A stretch of 64,000 nt of DNA, taken from assembly GCF_965363235.1 (NCBI RefSeq), contig NC_134843.1, positions 95,017,795-95,081,794 on the forward strand, given 5' to 3'. Made by a program: the position numbers and the translations under genes. The DNA is from Mytilus galloprovincialis. Its lineage: Eukaryota; Mollusca; Bivalvia; Mytilida; Mytilidae. Shown here in pieces: positions 24,001 to 33,407 of the stretch. How positions within the stretch are numbered: position 1 is the stretch's first letter; every line of letters begins with the position of its first letter. The notes under the pieces were generated by a model. That model had not been told where the DNA came from and made no database searches. It saw nothing but the letters and a program-made list of their open reading frames with translations.

Positions 24001-27000
24001 CATAAGTTAAGAAGATTTGATTGCAATAAAAACATTGTGATATTAAATTAGGTGAAATAACAACACAGACAGGACCCAAACCACAGTTTGGTTTAAAAAT
24101 GTTGTTTGATATATTCAATATTTCATTGAAATACATGTAAGGTGTGTATAAAATTATGAAATTTTCAGCTTCATTTTTTTTTCATTGATCTATATAGTTT
24201 TGTTTGATAATTTTTTTTATGAGATTTTTCATAGACCACCAAACACCAAAATATTCCCATATCATATTAAACAAATACCAGAAACCAAGATCAAAGACTT
24301 GATATTTTTTACCATTTTATATTTCTTACCTTAATGTGTGTTTTAAAGATTGATGTAATTTATTTAATACAGTAATTAACTGTGACAAAAATTTTATTCC
24401 ATACTTTCTTTTGTTTTTGTTTATATTTTATTTTTATTATACAATATTCTTCAATTTTATCTATTTTACCAATTTGTAATGAAAAGTAATGTACTGTAAT
24501 GGAGGCATTACATCAATTTTTATCTTAAGTAATCATTACATTACATGTAATTGTAATGCAGAAAATGTGCATTACAAATTACTTTGCATTACATCCAAAA
24601 AATGTAATATTACAATGCATTACAATTACACATTACCATTACCCCAGGCCTGGCATTAGAATGACTCCCTGTAATAATGAGATGCCAGTCCAGTGCATTT
24701 AAACATAGGATCAACTCTATGCTTTTGTATTTTGTACTTACTGGCTTGATTTCAGAAAAATATATTTTATAATTACAGGGATCAAAGTTTACTGGTATTA
24801 AACCCTGGACTTGGAGACAAAGTTCTTATCAGTAATACAGATAGTATGATACAGAATAAAGAAACTTCAGAACCAGCAGGTATTATCCCAGAGCAACTTA
24901 AGTTATTTATAAGTCATGAAGAAATAAAGCTACTGCAATGGTCATATTTACACAGTAATAAGACTTAACAGTATTCTATCAGGCTTGTGGCAATATGAAA
25001 TCTAAGATGCCATACTAAAAAATACATTTTTAAGCAGGTTTTCTGAAGAAAAAATCAGGTAATTCAATTAGATGAAGTAGTGTGGCCTGACAGGCAATAT
25101 AGATAAAGAAGGTCAATGTACAAAGGAAACTATATCACATGAAATTTTTAATATGTCAATAATTACACCACTAATTCTTTCCACTATATCAGAGTTTAAA
25201 CATTTCAGTAAGTATCCTATCAAGATATTATGGAGCTACTCAGTGTTATATATGTTGTGCCGAGAATATTTCTTTCACATACTTGTTACAGGTAAATCCC
25301 CACCATTGAATTGGACAGTTTGTGAAGATGATCAATATGATGAGGGCTACAGATTTATTTTGTCACATCCTAAGGTAAGGGTTATGGTGGAATCTGGATT
25401 CTGAACAATGGATACCGTAAATTCATTAAATTTGGGATGTTTTAGTTAATATAAAAGTTGTCATGGGATAGGTTTCCAAAAACAATAAAAACCTCATCTT
25501 ATATTAAATAGCGTTATTTGTATTGAGCATTTCCTGAAATCACAATAATTAATCGTGAATACTTGTTCCTAGTCTAACTTTTACAATTTTAATTACAGGC
25601 AAAAGTTTCTGAGTTAACTGTAATCAGATTTAAATATTTTGTTGATGCACCTGAACATTGAGAACTAAAACATATCATTTAAATTTATTTTCCCGTAATC
25701 ATTTGTCACTGCTGGGAAAAAAAACTGATAGACTCCCCTTTTCTTCCTGTTTACATAAGTTTCTAAAAAATAATCATGTTTCACTAAAGTAGTTAACATA
25801 GACATAAACTTGGAAACAAACACAGCTTTGAACAGTAAGAAATCTTACTGGCATTTAGGTCAGAAAAGTATTCTCTAGTAAAATATCAAAGAGAGTGCAT
25901 ATTCAGAATATGGTCCTTAAATATATTAGATATTGGACTTCTTCTGTAATTACAGAACAATATATAATAAATGAACTGAAATATAAAAGTCACTTATATT
26001 AATGAATACTGGAGATACAAAATCACTTGAACAGCCTGTACATTACCGTAGAAAGGCTTGTATAGTCCACGGTTTTATTCTCCAAAATTGGACCTTCCAG
26101 ACAGGGTGCGGACTATAGAGTACAATAAGCATGAAATAAGAGAAAAATTTCGATTTCACGGGCGAGGTGGTTTGTTTACATTCCGCCATCTTTTGTTTTA
26201 CTTTCAATGTCTTATTATAGTGATATCTGTTATGTATGGAATTTGACTCTCACCGCTGAATTTCTTCTTTTACGCTTGCTTTTTAAACTTCCTGTTTAAA
26301 CATACTGAAGTTTTTAAATTGTTTTTTAAGTGAATTAAACTTATTTTAACAATCATGAAGCATTCTAGAATCATTTACAAGCAGTTTCAGCGTCTGTTTG
26401 ATGATGGAAAACAGGTTTTTCCAAGAAAATACCGCAAACGACTGCACACGATTATAAATTACCAGTTTCATTAGACCTGTTCTGACAGTTGCTAAAAGTT
26501 TTTTTACCTGAAATTTCGTGGGGTGAAGGGGATGCGGACTATGTACCAGTGCGAACTATACAAGCCTTTCTACAGTAGTTTCATATTGTGAATTTGTTAT
26601 ATGACAAAAATGTATTTTCAGGAAATAACCCATGTATCATGGCATGGTAAGGGAGATTACTTTGCCAGTGTGATGCCTAAAGGGGATTCTAAGGCAGTGC
26701 TGATTCATCAACTCTCAAAACAAAGGTCACAGGTAATTTATTTAGTCATTTAAATTCTTAAGAGAGAGGAAAATTATTGTCATTGTGCATTAAATGAAGA
26801 AATGTGAAAGTTCATTAACTTCATTGCAGTATGTTTTCTAATGGAAAAATCTTTATCTGATAAACCCTGAAAGCCAGAAAAGAAAGTCTGATTTAGATTT
26901 TTTTGGGGAAAAAACTCAGATAGAAAAAGTAGTCCACTGTTATACAACATATTGCTGAAATAAATTGTCAAAGTCAGTCTAGGGGATTTTGAATTGGGAA

Positions 27001-30000
27001 GTGAAATTATATATTTTCAAAGGAAATGAGTGTTCCTTCAATTGATTGTGTTATACTTTATGTTGAATGACTAGATTTTAAAGGGGATACACAAACAATC
27101 CACAATTCTTGTTGTTGGACTTATGGTATCAACCATTTACTTTCTAAAATACAATCCTTTGTAAACTGTTAGTTTTCATACAGCATGTAAAGCAGTATTG
27201 ATGTTACATTCTTCAGTAAGGTTTTCATACAGCATGTAAAGCCAGTATTGATGTTACATTCTTCAGTAAGGTTTTCATACAGCATGTAAAGCCAGTATTG
27301 ATGTTACATTCTTCAGTAAGGTTTTCATACAGCATGTAAAGCAGTTTTGATGTTACATTCTTCAGTAAGGTTTTCATACAGCATGTAAAGCAGTATTGAT
27401 GTTACATTCTTCAGTAAGGTTTTCATACAGCATGTAAAGCAGTATTGATGTTACATTCTTCAGTAAGGTTTTCATACAGCATGTAAAGCCAGTATTGATG
27501 TTACATTCTTTTCTTTACAGAATCCATTTTCTAAGCCTAAAGGATTGGTACAGTGTGTATATTTTCATCCAATCAGACCATTCTTATTTGTAGCTGTAAG
27601 TATCAGCTATTTTTCTGTGATTATAAAAAAATTTTGAGCCTACATTATATTTTGGATTGGTTATAAACTTATCACTCAGCTGTAAGCCTGTCAAATATCA
27701 ATTTCAACAGTAACCATTTTAAAAAAAGCTGTTGATAAAATATTAATTGAACCATCCAGTTTTAACAAATTATTAATCAGGGCTATTCCAGAAAAAATGA
27801 AAGACATTTTATTTCAGTACCCACCACCTAGACAATTGTAATTGAGAATCTAAGTGCATTATACTTTGAGAAGTGATATCCATCAACATGTATTATTAAT
27901 AGCACTCAGGTCTTTTCCTTGATAAGTATATTATAAGTTATACATGTAATAATATTTTCAGACTCAAAGATATATTCGAGTGTACAACTTATTGAAACAA
28001 GAATTAACGAAGAAGCTGATGACCAGTTGTAGATGGGTTTCTAGTATGTCTATACACTCTGGGGGTAAGTCATTCTGTATTTATACCTTCCTTAACTAGC
28101 GGATTGTTTTTATAATCAATATAAAAAAGAAGATGTGGTATGATTGCCAATGAGTCAACTCTCCACAGGAGACCAAAATGACACAGAAATTAACAATTAT
28201 AGGTCACCGTATGGCCTTCAACAATGAGCAGTGCCCATACCGCATAATGTCTTGTTTCGTTTATCATGTTCGTCATTGGTTAAAGTTTCTTGCCATCCTC
28301 TGATATTGTTTAGAGCTTGTTACATCAGGAAAGACAGCAGCAATGCATCTCAATGAAGAAGAAAAACATTTTTGCAATCGTTGTAAAAGAATCATGTCTG
28401 AACTTGAGACCAATGCATTCATAATTGAGAAAAAAAACATGCTTTTCTTGATTTATCGTCTGTCACTCTCAAGTTCAAAATGTGTAAGCCAAAGATGTAT
28501 AACTGTCTAATATTGTGCCAATTTAATAAATTAAATAAATATCCATGAACAGCGGTGAAAAAATTACAAAAAAAGGAAATGTAAAGTTTTTACTTTTGGT
28601 GTTTTACTGTACCTTCATGTAAGACTTACTACATGTATTATCTGAGGTTACTTGATTTGCCATCAAGTTACAGTAAAACCACAGACAGCAACCCTCATGA
28701 TAATATATATTATGATATTTTCAGGTGACAATCTTGTGATAGGAAGTTATGATTGTAAACTGACCTGGTTTGACTTAGATCTGTCAACCAAACCTTACCA
28801 GACTCTCAGGTAAGTTACAGGTGAAGATATGATTGTAAACTGACCCGGTTTGACTTAGATCTGTCAACCAAACCTTACCAGACTCTCAGGTAAGTTACAG
28901 GTGACAATCTTGGGATAGGAAGTTATGATTGTAAACTGACCTGGTTTGACTTAGATCTGTCAACCAAACCTTACCAGACTCTCAGGTAAGTTACAGGTGA
29001 AGTTATGATTGTAAACTGACCTGGTTTGACTTAGATCTGTCAACCAAACCTTACCAGACTCTCAGGTAAGTTACAGGTGACAATCTTGTGATAGGAAGTT
29101 ATGATTGTAAATTGACCTGGTTTGACTTAGATCTGTCAACCAAACCCTACCAGACTCTCAGGTAAGTTACAGGTGACAATCTTGTGATAGGAAGTTATGA
29201 TTGTAAACTGACCTGGTTTGACTTAGATCTGTCAACCAAACCTTACCAGACTCTCAGGTAATTTACAGGTGACAATCTTGTGATAGGAAGTTATGATTGT
29301 AAACTGACCTGGTTTGACTTAGATCTGTCAACCAAACCCTACCAGACTCTCAGGTAAGTTACAGGTGACAATCTTGTGATAGGAAGTTATGATTATAAAT
29401 TGACCTGGTTTGACTTAGATCTGTCAACCAAACCTTACCAGACACTCAGGTAAGTTACAGGTGAAGTTATGATTGTAAACTGACCTGGTTTGACTTAGAT
29501 CTGTCAACCAAACCGTACCAAACTCTCAGGTAAGTTACAGGTGACAATCTTGTGATAGGAAGTTATGATTGTAAACTGACCTGGTTTGACTTAGATCTGT
29601 CAACCAAACCTTACCAGACTCTCAGGTAAGTAACAGGTGATGTTAAGTTCATAATCCATTAAAATGTTGAAGCAATCTCATTGCAACAAATATCTTAGAT
29701 AGGAAACATTCAGAACACAAGGAAGTTCATTTTGCTATTCTTAACCATTTAAAAGATAGTCAGGTAGATTTTACTCCTTTTATTACAACTTATATATCAC
29801 ACTATCATAACTGAAATAAATGTATATGTTCTGCTTAGAAAGAAATGAATTATCTATTAAGAAAAATTGTGTATTTTAAATATGCCTTGATATTTTTGAG
29901 TTACTATGTGAACAAATTTTAGATCTATTATACATTCAATACAGTTCCCTACACTTGGAATGCTTAGGTATTTCTTTTCATTTACAAACAGAAAATGTAC

Positions 30001-32361
30001 ATACATAAAAAATAACAAGATGTTTGAGACAAAATATGAACAAAAAATATAATTTCGGAATCCTTGACCTCTATTACAATTGTAAAGATGAATTTCACAC
30101 CTGGAGTTGATTTGTATAAATCAAAGCCTTTAAAACAAATCCCAAACAAGAGTTTGTCATAAATATATTGTTCATACATTTGTCTGTTTGAAGTCTGTAC
30201 ATAAGCTAAATCTTACAAGGTTTATAGATATTAACCAATGACATAATCTTTTGTCATACAAGTAATACAAACATTTGTTATTTAGGCATCATAAGAAGGC
30301 AATAAGACATAGATATTAACCAATGATATTATCTTTTGTCTTACAAGTAAGGGACGACATCAAAAGTTCAATGTAGGATAAAAAACTTAATTCACATAGT
30401 TTTTTCAGACCCCACCACCCCCTCTTAACTTAATTTGGGAAAAAATGATTTACCAATAAGGATATATGTAAAAATCGATTTTAGATATACAAAACTTGCA
30501 GAATTTTAACCCCCCCCCCCCCACCCCCAAACTATTTTATTTAAGTTTTTTATCCTACATTGATCTTTTGATGTCGTCCCTAATAGAAACATTTGTTATT
30601 TAGGCATCATAAGAAGGCAATAAGACATAGATACTAACCAATGATATTATCTTTTGTCATACAAGTAATTGAATAATTTGTTATTTAGGCATCATAAGAA
30701 GGCAATAAGACAAGTGAGCTTCCACAAGAGGTACCCCTTATTTGCCTCAGCATCAGATGATGGAACAGTTATTGTCTGTCATGGAATGGTATATAAGTAA
30801 GTATATAATAATTAAGTTGTAAAGCTATCTAAAAGACCAACAAACATTACTCAAAGAAGAAAAACAAGAAGGTTTTTTAGTGTACATTATTGTTTAGGGG
30901 CCAGCTGAAGCCTGCCTCAAGGTTTGGGATTTTCTTGTTGTGTTCAAGACTCATTGGTGGCATTGGGCTGTTATCTGCTCTTTGGTGGGGTTGTTGAGAC
31001 TATTTTGAGATATTTTCGTACTAATTGTTATGAATAATGGCCTCTGTGAGTTTCTGTTTTCCAAAAGTCACTAAAACGTCATATTTACATCATCAAAAGA
31101 CTGTCAGTAATTGTATATCATTATGTTATGTACATAATTCCAAAAATTGTAGTTAATCTTTAATTAAGGTGGTTAAACTAGGTTTTTAATCGAACAGCAG
31201 TTGTCATATGTTAGCTGATAATATAATCCTTTTCAAATTATATTATTGGTTTATATTGACAGCTTGAAAAAAAAATGTATTTCATTAAATCCTGCATTCA
31301 TCACAAGACAAAATGTTTTATTGCAAAAAATTATGTATTTTAACACGGTTTATAATCCTTGTACCTTTGATAACTTTTCACATCACTGGGTTGATGCCAC
31401 TAGTAGCAGCACTTCTGTTGTGATATGAATATCAATTATGTGGTCATTTAAAAAAATTTCCTGTTTACAAAACTTAAAATTTTTCAAAAAACAAAGGATT
31501 TTCTTATCCCATGCAAAGATTACCTTTGCCGTATTTAGCACAACTTTTTGGAATTTTGGATCCTCATTGCTTTTCAACTTTGTTCTTGTTTGGCTTTATA
31601 AACTATTTTGATATCAGCATCACTGAGGTGCCTTATGTAGACGAAAAGCGCGGCTGGCGTACTAAATTATAATCCTGGTACCTTTTTGCTTCATGATGTA
31701 TTGTGCTTATTTGTGTTTTTGTGGATGTCTCATTGATGTATACCCCACATCTCAGTTAAAACACCCCACTTATGACAGGTTAGTTTAACTACAATCATAA
31801 TTTCATTGTTCTCTCATAGAACACTTTGGTGTCCTTCAGCAGTTGGCAGCCCCAAAATAGCCAATAGTGATAAAGATAAAGGCAACAGTAGTATACTGGT
31901 GTTCAAAAGTCATAAATTGATTGAGAGAAAAACAAATCCAGGATACAAATTAAAACCATGGGAAACACATCAATTATAAGAGGAAACAAAGGAACAACAG
32001 GAACACAGAACTGCAACAAAAACAAACAAACGTCAACATACATAGAAATGAAGTATTTGATAACAACTGCCATGTGACAGAAAACATCTAAAATACAAAA
32101 ACATCAATCAATAATTTTAAATCTGCAAGGAAGTACAGAAAAAGTTATCTACAAGAGCAGTTTACAAAAGAGTTGATTCTTAAATATTGTTTCTTTTTTT
32201 ATTTCAGTGATTTACTACAGAATCCTTTGATAGTACCAGTGAAAGTTTTACATGGACATAAAATAACAAAAGATCTCGGTGTAATAGACTGTGAGTTTCA
32301 TCCAACACAACCTTGGGTGTTCTCCAGTGGAGCAGATGGAACTATTAGATTGTTTACATAA
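12044..32361 (+). CDS. BOP1: ribosome biogenesis protein BOP1 (19 coding exons)
   Basis: Exons: 12044-12154, 13017-13253, 13686-13837, 14337-14454, 14723-14824, 16551-16664, 17126-17236, 18849-19010, 19533-19613, 21790-21859, 22777-22909, 24779-24879, 25292-25374, 26622-26732, 27521-27595, 27962-28064, 28725-28809, 30689-30796, 32208-32361. All junctions are GT-AG and phases agree, giving 2211 bp and 736 residues; human BOP1 is 746. Residues 1-116 are acidic and low-complexity, ending in [14 protein letters not shown]. The BOP1 N-terminal domain follows ([60 protein letters not shown]). From about residue 397 a WD40 propeller runs to the end ([12 protein letters not shown]). In animals BOP1 joins PES1 and WDR12 (PeBoW complex) in the nucleolus for 28S/5.8S rRNA maturation and 60S assembly. 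The first exon opens exactly at ATG after an acceptor-like TTTCTTGTAG with an in-frame stop in it, so an upstream coding exon is possible and the N-terminus is the least certain part. Confidence 0.95.
12178..12440 (+). repeat. degenerate tandem repeat in BOP1 intron 1
   Basis: About four imperfect units containing 'GAATGTCATATCTCTTCTAC', 'TTTACAGTATCGAGGAA' and 'GTATTGAAGAATTG', with spacing near 60 bp. Non-coding. Confidence 0.65.
15068..15738. mobile_element. non-autonomous DNA transposon, CAGTCAGGGG ends, long inverted repeats
   Basis: Ends CAGTCAGGGGTAC and GTACCCCTGACTG continue as long inverted repeats of about 65 bp, including 'ACTTGTACAAGTGTATTTTA' and 'TTTACTTGAAGAAGTAAA' and their mirrors. 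A 5-bp duplication ACATA flanks it. The interior is packed with 'ACTTGTATAAGTAAA' in both orientations. The 671-bp element lies in BOP1 intron 5 and has no transposase. It shares termini and duplication length with 6004-6759. Confidence 0.8.
15790..15948. mobile_element. palindromic MITE, CTGTGGATTCATTA ends
   Basis: CTGTGGATTC and GAATCCACAG face each other at 159 bp, with inner arms 'GGTACAAATC' and 'GGTATCCATG'. It is a second copy of the element at 2951-3150, in BOP1 intron 5. Confidence 0.65.
15990..16365 (+). repeat. dispersed repeat, family B (5' truncated)
   Basis: It starts at 'TTTTTATAGTTCGTTCTTAT' and runs to 'GGCAATCATACCACATCTTC', closely matching 5280-5670. In BOP1 intron 5. 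Confidence 0.85.
17259..17928 (+). repeat. minisatellite in BOP1 intron 7
   Basis: Two blocks. The first has 40-bp units ('AAACTAAAGATAGAGAATGG' then 'TAACAAATCATTACAACAAA'). The second has 39-bp units ('AAACTAAAGATTGAGAATAG' then 'TAATAAAACATAATACAG'), about 17 units in all. Because 39 is a multiple of three, the reverse strand gives long spurious frames with a 13-residue period ([13 protein letters not shown]). Confidence 0.95.
18255..18640 (+). mobile_element. possible solo LTR (fossil)
   Basis: In BOP1 intron 7. It starts with TGTTGAG and carries a TATA-like CTATATAAG near 18311 and a poly(A)-signal-like AATAAA near 18598. It ends about TTTACA, with no coding capacity. The arrangement resembles a lone retrotransposon LTR of about 390 bp, but I see no clear target duplication and no second copy, so neither family nor age can be given. 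Confidence 0.28.
18713..18848 (+). repeat. dispersed repeat fragment, family G, abutting exon 8
   Basis: 'GGGGGCATTAAGTTTCACCC', 'TTGTCTGTCTGTTTG' and 'TTGGTTTCTGTTCTCTAACT' are followed by 'ACAAATGTTATGAAACTTAT'. A related segment ('TTCTGTTCTCTGACTTTAG') starts near 21169 in intron 9. The fragment runs directly into the exon 8 acceptor TTTCTTTAATAG. Confidence 0.55.
19788..21087. mobile_element. DNA transposon with TCCCG-rich ends (1.3 kb)
   Basis: The ends GAGGGGGGTCTC and GGTCTCGCCCCCCTC are flanked by a 6-bp direct repeat ATTCTA (19782-19787 and 21088-21093). Both subterminal regions carry many copies of a short 'AATCCCGA'/'TTTCCCG' motif (about 19801-19875 and 20915-21070), which suggests clustered transposase-binding sites. 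I see no transposase frame. It lies in BOP1 intron 9. Confidence 0.65.
21349..21480. repeat. TA microsatellite and flanking family G remnant
   Basis: A short (TA)n run at about 21375-21388 within sequence related to family G, in BOP1 intron 9. Nothing else is visible. Confidence 0.5.
22170..22440 (+). repeat. GC-richer dispersed element with small hairpins
   Basis: In BOP1 intron 10. 'ACCCCCTATGAGACCGTAGG' and 'GACCCTCTATGGATCCGTAG' repeat one theme; 'GACGTCA' occurs twice and 'TTTATCGCTCCGCGG' opens it. Its base composition differs from its surroundings. I take it as a fragment of a mobile element; its class is unknown. Confidence 0.45.
22931..23047 (+). pseudogene. tandem partial duplicate of BOP1 exon 11
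   Basis: It repeats the last 98 bases of exon 11, the GTAAGT donor and the start of intron 11 exactly 119 bp downstream (22812 versus 22931). Only a synonymous change (TCA to TCC) is apparent in the coding part. The 5' boundary falls at TTAACAG, which happens to look like a splice acceptor, so the copy has potential acceptor and donor. In the normal mRNA it lies in intron 11. Confidence 0.9.
23269..24652. mobile_element. hAT-type DNA transposon, non-autonomous (1.38 kb)
   Basis: The ends CAGGACTGGGG and CCCCAGGCCTG are flanked by a perfect 8-bp target duplication GCATTAGA (23261-23268 and 24653-24660), the hAT signature. Both subterminal regions are dense arrays of 'ATTACATTACA'/'TGTAATGCATTAC'. 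The only inner frame (23525-23752, 75 residues, containing [20 protein letters not shown]) shows no hAT transposase motif I recognise. It lies in BOP1 intron 11, just after the exon 11 partial duplicate. Confidence 0.88.
26046..26575. mobile_element. TA-flanked inverted-repeat transposon (530 bp)
   Basis: The ends CCGTAGAAAGGCTTGTATAG and CTATACAAGCCTTTCTACAG are near-perfect mirrors flanked by TA, as in Tc1/mariner/pogo elements. 'GCGGACTATA'/'GTCCGCA'-like blocks repeat near both ends. It lies in BOP1 intron 13. There is no full transposase frame. Confidence 0.8.
27173..27510 (+). repeat. 49-50 bp minisatellite in BOP1 intron 14
   Basis: Seven nearly identical units 'TTTTCATACAGCATGTAAAG' then 'CAGTATTGATGTTACATTC' and 'TTCAGTAAGG', ending ten bases before the acceptor of exon 15. 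The last unit blends into the acceptor TTTCTTTACAG. Confidence 0.95.
28118..28260 (-). repeat. dispersed repeat, family B fragment
   Basis: 'AAGAAGATGTGGTATGATTG' then 'CCAATGAGTCAACTCTCCAC' and 'GGCCTTCAACAATGAGCAG' is the reverse complement of the family B 3' end. In BOP1 intron 16. Confidence 0.85.
28725..29640 (+). repeat. BOP1: tenfold tandem array of BOP1 exon 17 with its splice sites
   Basis: Copies: 28725-28809, 28821-28889, 28901-28985, 28997-29065, 29077-29161, 29173-29257, 29269-29353, 29365-29449, 29461-29529, 29541-29625. Seven are 85 bp and three (second, fourth, ninth) are 69 bp, lacking the same 16 bases. Spacers are GTAAGTTACAG or close variants, 11 bp, serving at once as donor of one copy and acceptor of the next. 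Long copies encode [20 protein letters not shown] and STKPYQTLR, a WD40 blade. Minor changes: V to G in the third, C to Y in the eighth, donor GTAATT in the sixth. Short copies would hit TGA after seven codons. Retained spacers introduce TAA. Only a single long copy per transcript keeps the frame. Confidence 0.95.
30226..30712 (+). repeat. 85-bp tandem triplication containing the exon 18 acceptor
   Basis: Units begin at 30226, 30311 and 30629 ('AGATATTAACCAATG'). Each carries TTTGTTATTTAG plus the first 24 bases of exon 18 (GCATCATAAGAAGGCAATAA...). The first two acceptors (after 30285 and 30603) are decoys: reading on from them reaches TAA within 11 codons and no donor follows. The third is the real exon 18 start (30689). 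The second unit is interrupted by the MITE 30351-30580. Confidence 0.88.
30351..30580. mobile_element. PIF/Harbinger-like MITE (230 bp)
   Basis: GGGACGACATCAAAAG and CTTTTGATGTCGTCCC are perfect ends of about 40-bp inverted repeats (inner part 'TAGGATAAAAAACTTAA' and its mirror). The target duplication TAA is 3 bp, the TWA type typical of PIF/Harbinger. It contains a C tract near 30510. The empty site is visible in the neighbouring tandem unit, so the boundaries are exact. Confidence 0.9.
30890..31010 (+). repeat. dispersed repeat, family C fragment
   Basis: 'GGGGCCAGCTGAAGCCTGCC' and 'TCTTTGGTGGGGTTGTTGAG' match the family C 3' half. In BOP1 intron 18. Confidence 0.75.
31335..31690 (+). repeat. 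dispersed repeat, family A
   Basis: 'TATAATCCTTGTACCTTTGA' on the left, 'GCATCACTGAGGTGCCTTAT', 'GTAGACGAAAAGCGCGGCTG' and 'TATAATCCTGGTACC' on the right. Other copies: 33735-33903 (minus), 39110-39345, 40296-40345, 52795-52965 (diverged), 58627-58705 (minus). It lies in BOP1 intron 18. Confidence 0.75.
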
Positions 32362-33405
32362 TAAAAATAACATGAACATATTAATGATCTTTGTTTGCTG
32401 CAAACTTATCAGCTAGAGATGTTTATGGAATGAAAGAAAAGCCTCCCTCTGCCTGCTAGCAGCTACACTATATGCTGCATTAGTAGATGTCTGCTAAAAT
32501 CATCTCAACCCCCTGGTATATCTTTTCTGGCATTCACTACTTGTTGCTGAGGTACATGATGCATCAGTAGAGATCTGCACGAAATACCTCCACCCTTATG
32601 TGTCCTTTTTTTACTTTCCTGCACTTTGTTATTGTGAATTTTCCCCAAAGGATTAGGGACAATAAGGCCCTTATTTGGCCCAAAAATAACTGCAAATTTA
32701 AAAGTTATCATGCATATTCTTAAATTACTAAAAACTTGACTAAGGCATAAGGTATTTAGAGAAACAAAACAAATTTGACATTGAACAAGTTACCATGGCA
32801 ACAAACCATGACTTAATTTGCATATTTTGTAAAATTTATTGGTTTTCCTTGTTTTTTCATCAAATTTTAAGTATATTATACATTGGAAAAGTATGTGAGA
32901 AACAACTTTATATTTGGTGAGATTATGCCAATAGTTATCATGAAGCTTCTTTCAAATTATTTTGTTGTTTCTTGGCTGCGCAGGATGTTTCCACAATGGC
33001 AATTAAGATAGAAAACTGCATAAATTCTGTATTTTTCATCGTCTTTGTGAAAACAGTACATATTATGACGTAATTGTGACGTCTTCAGATAATATCTTTA
33101 TGTTTTTCATCTATATTTCTTGACCCTATGCATTTATAAACATTATGTGCCAATTTGAAATGGTTATCAAACATTTTATTTTCTTGAGCCAAAACTAGGC
33201 CTTAACGCCCTTACTCCTTTGTAACAACCAATGTAAATGTATGATAAAAGCAAATAAATGCTGTTTTCTCTATAAGACAATCAAAAAGTATTAACAAGAT
33301 TACTGAACTCGAAGGTAAATTTATAAAGGGTAAGTCATAAAAACTGACAAATTCAAATATAAGACATTTCATCCAACGAAAAATAATGAAAACAAATTAC
33401 AAATG
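32362..33405 (+). other. BOP1 3' untranslated/flanking region
   Basis: No coding frame. AATAAA-type signals occur just after the stop (about 32361) and near 33251 ('GCAAATAAATGC'); the latter is preceded by long AT-rich sequence compatible with a 0.9-kb 3' UTR. Which one is used cannot be told from sequence. Confidence 0.4.
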
Positions 33406-33407
33406 GT

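Noticed and set aside
28725-29640. CRISPR-like array
   Set aside because: The repeats are exons with splice sites and the spacers are identical 11-mers, in a eukaryotic gene.
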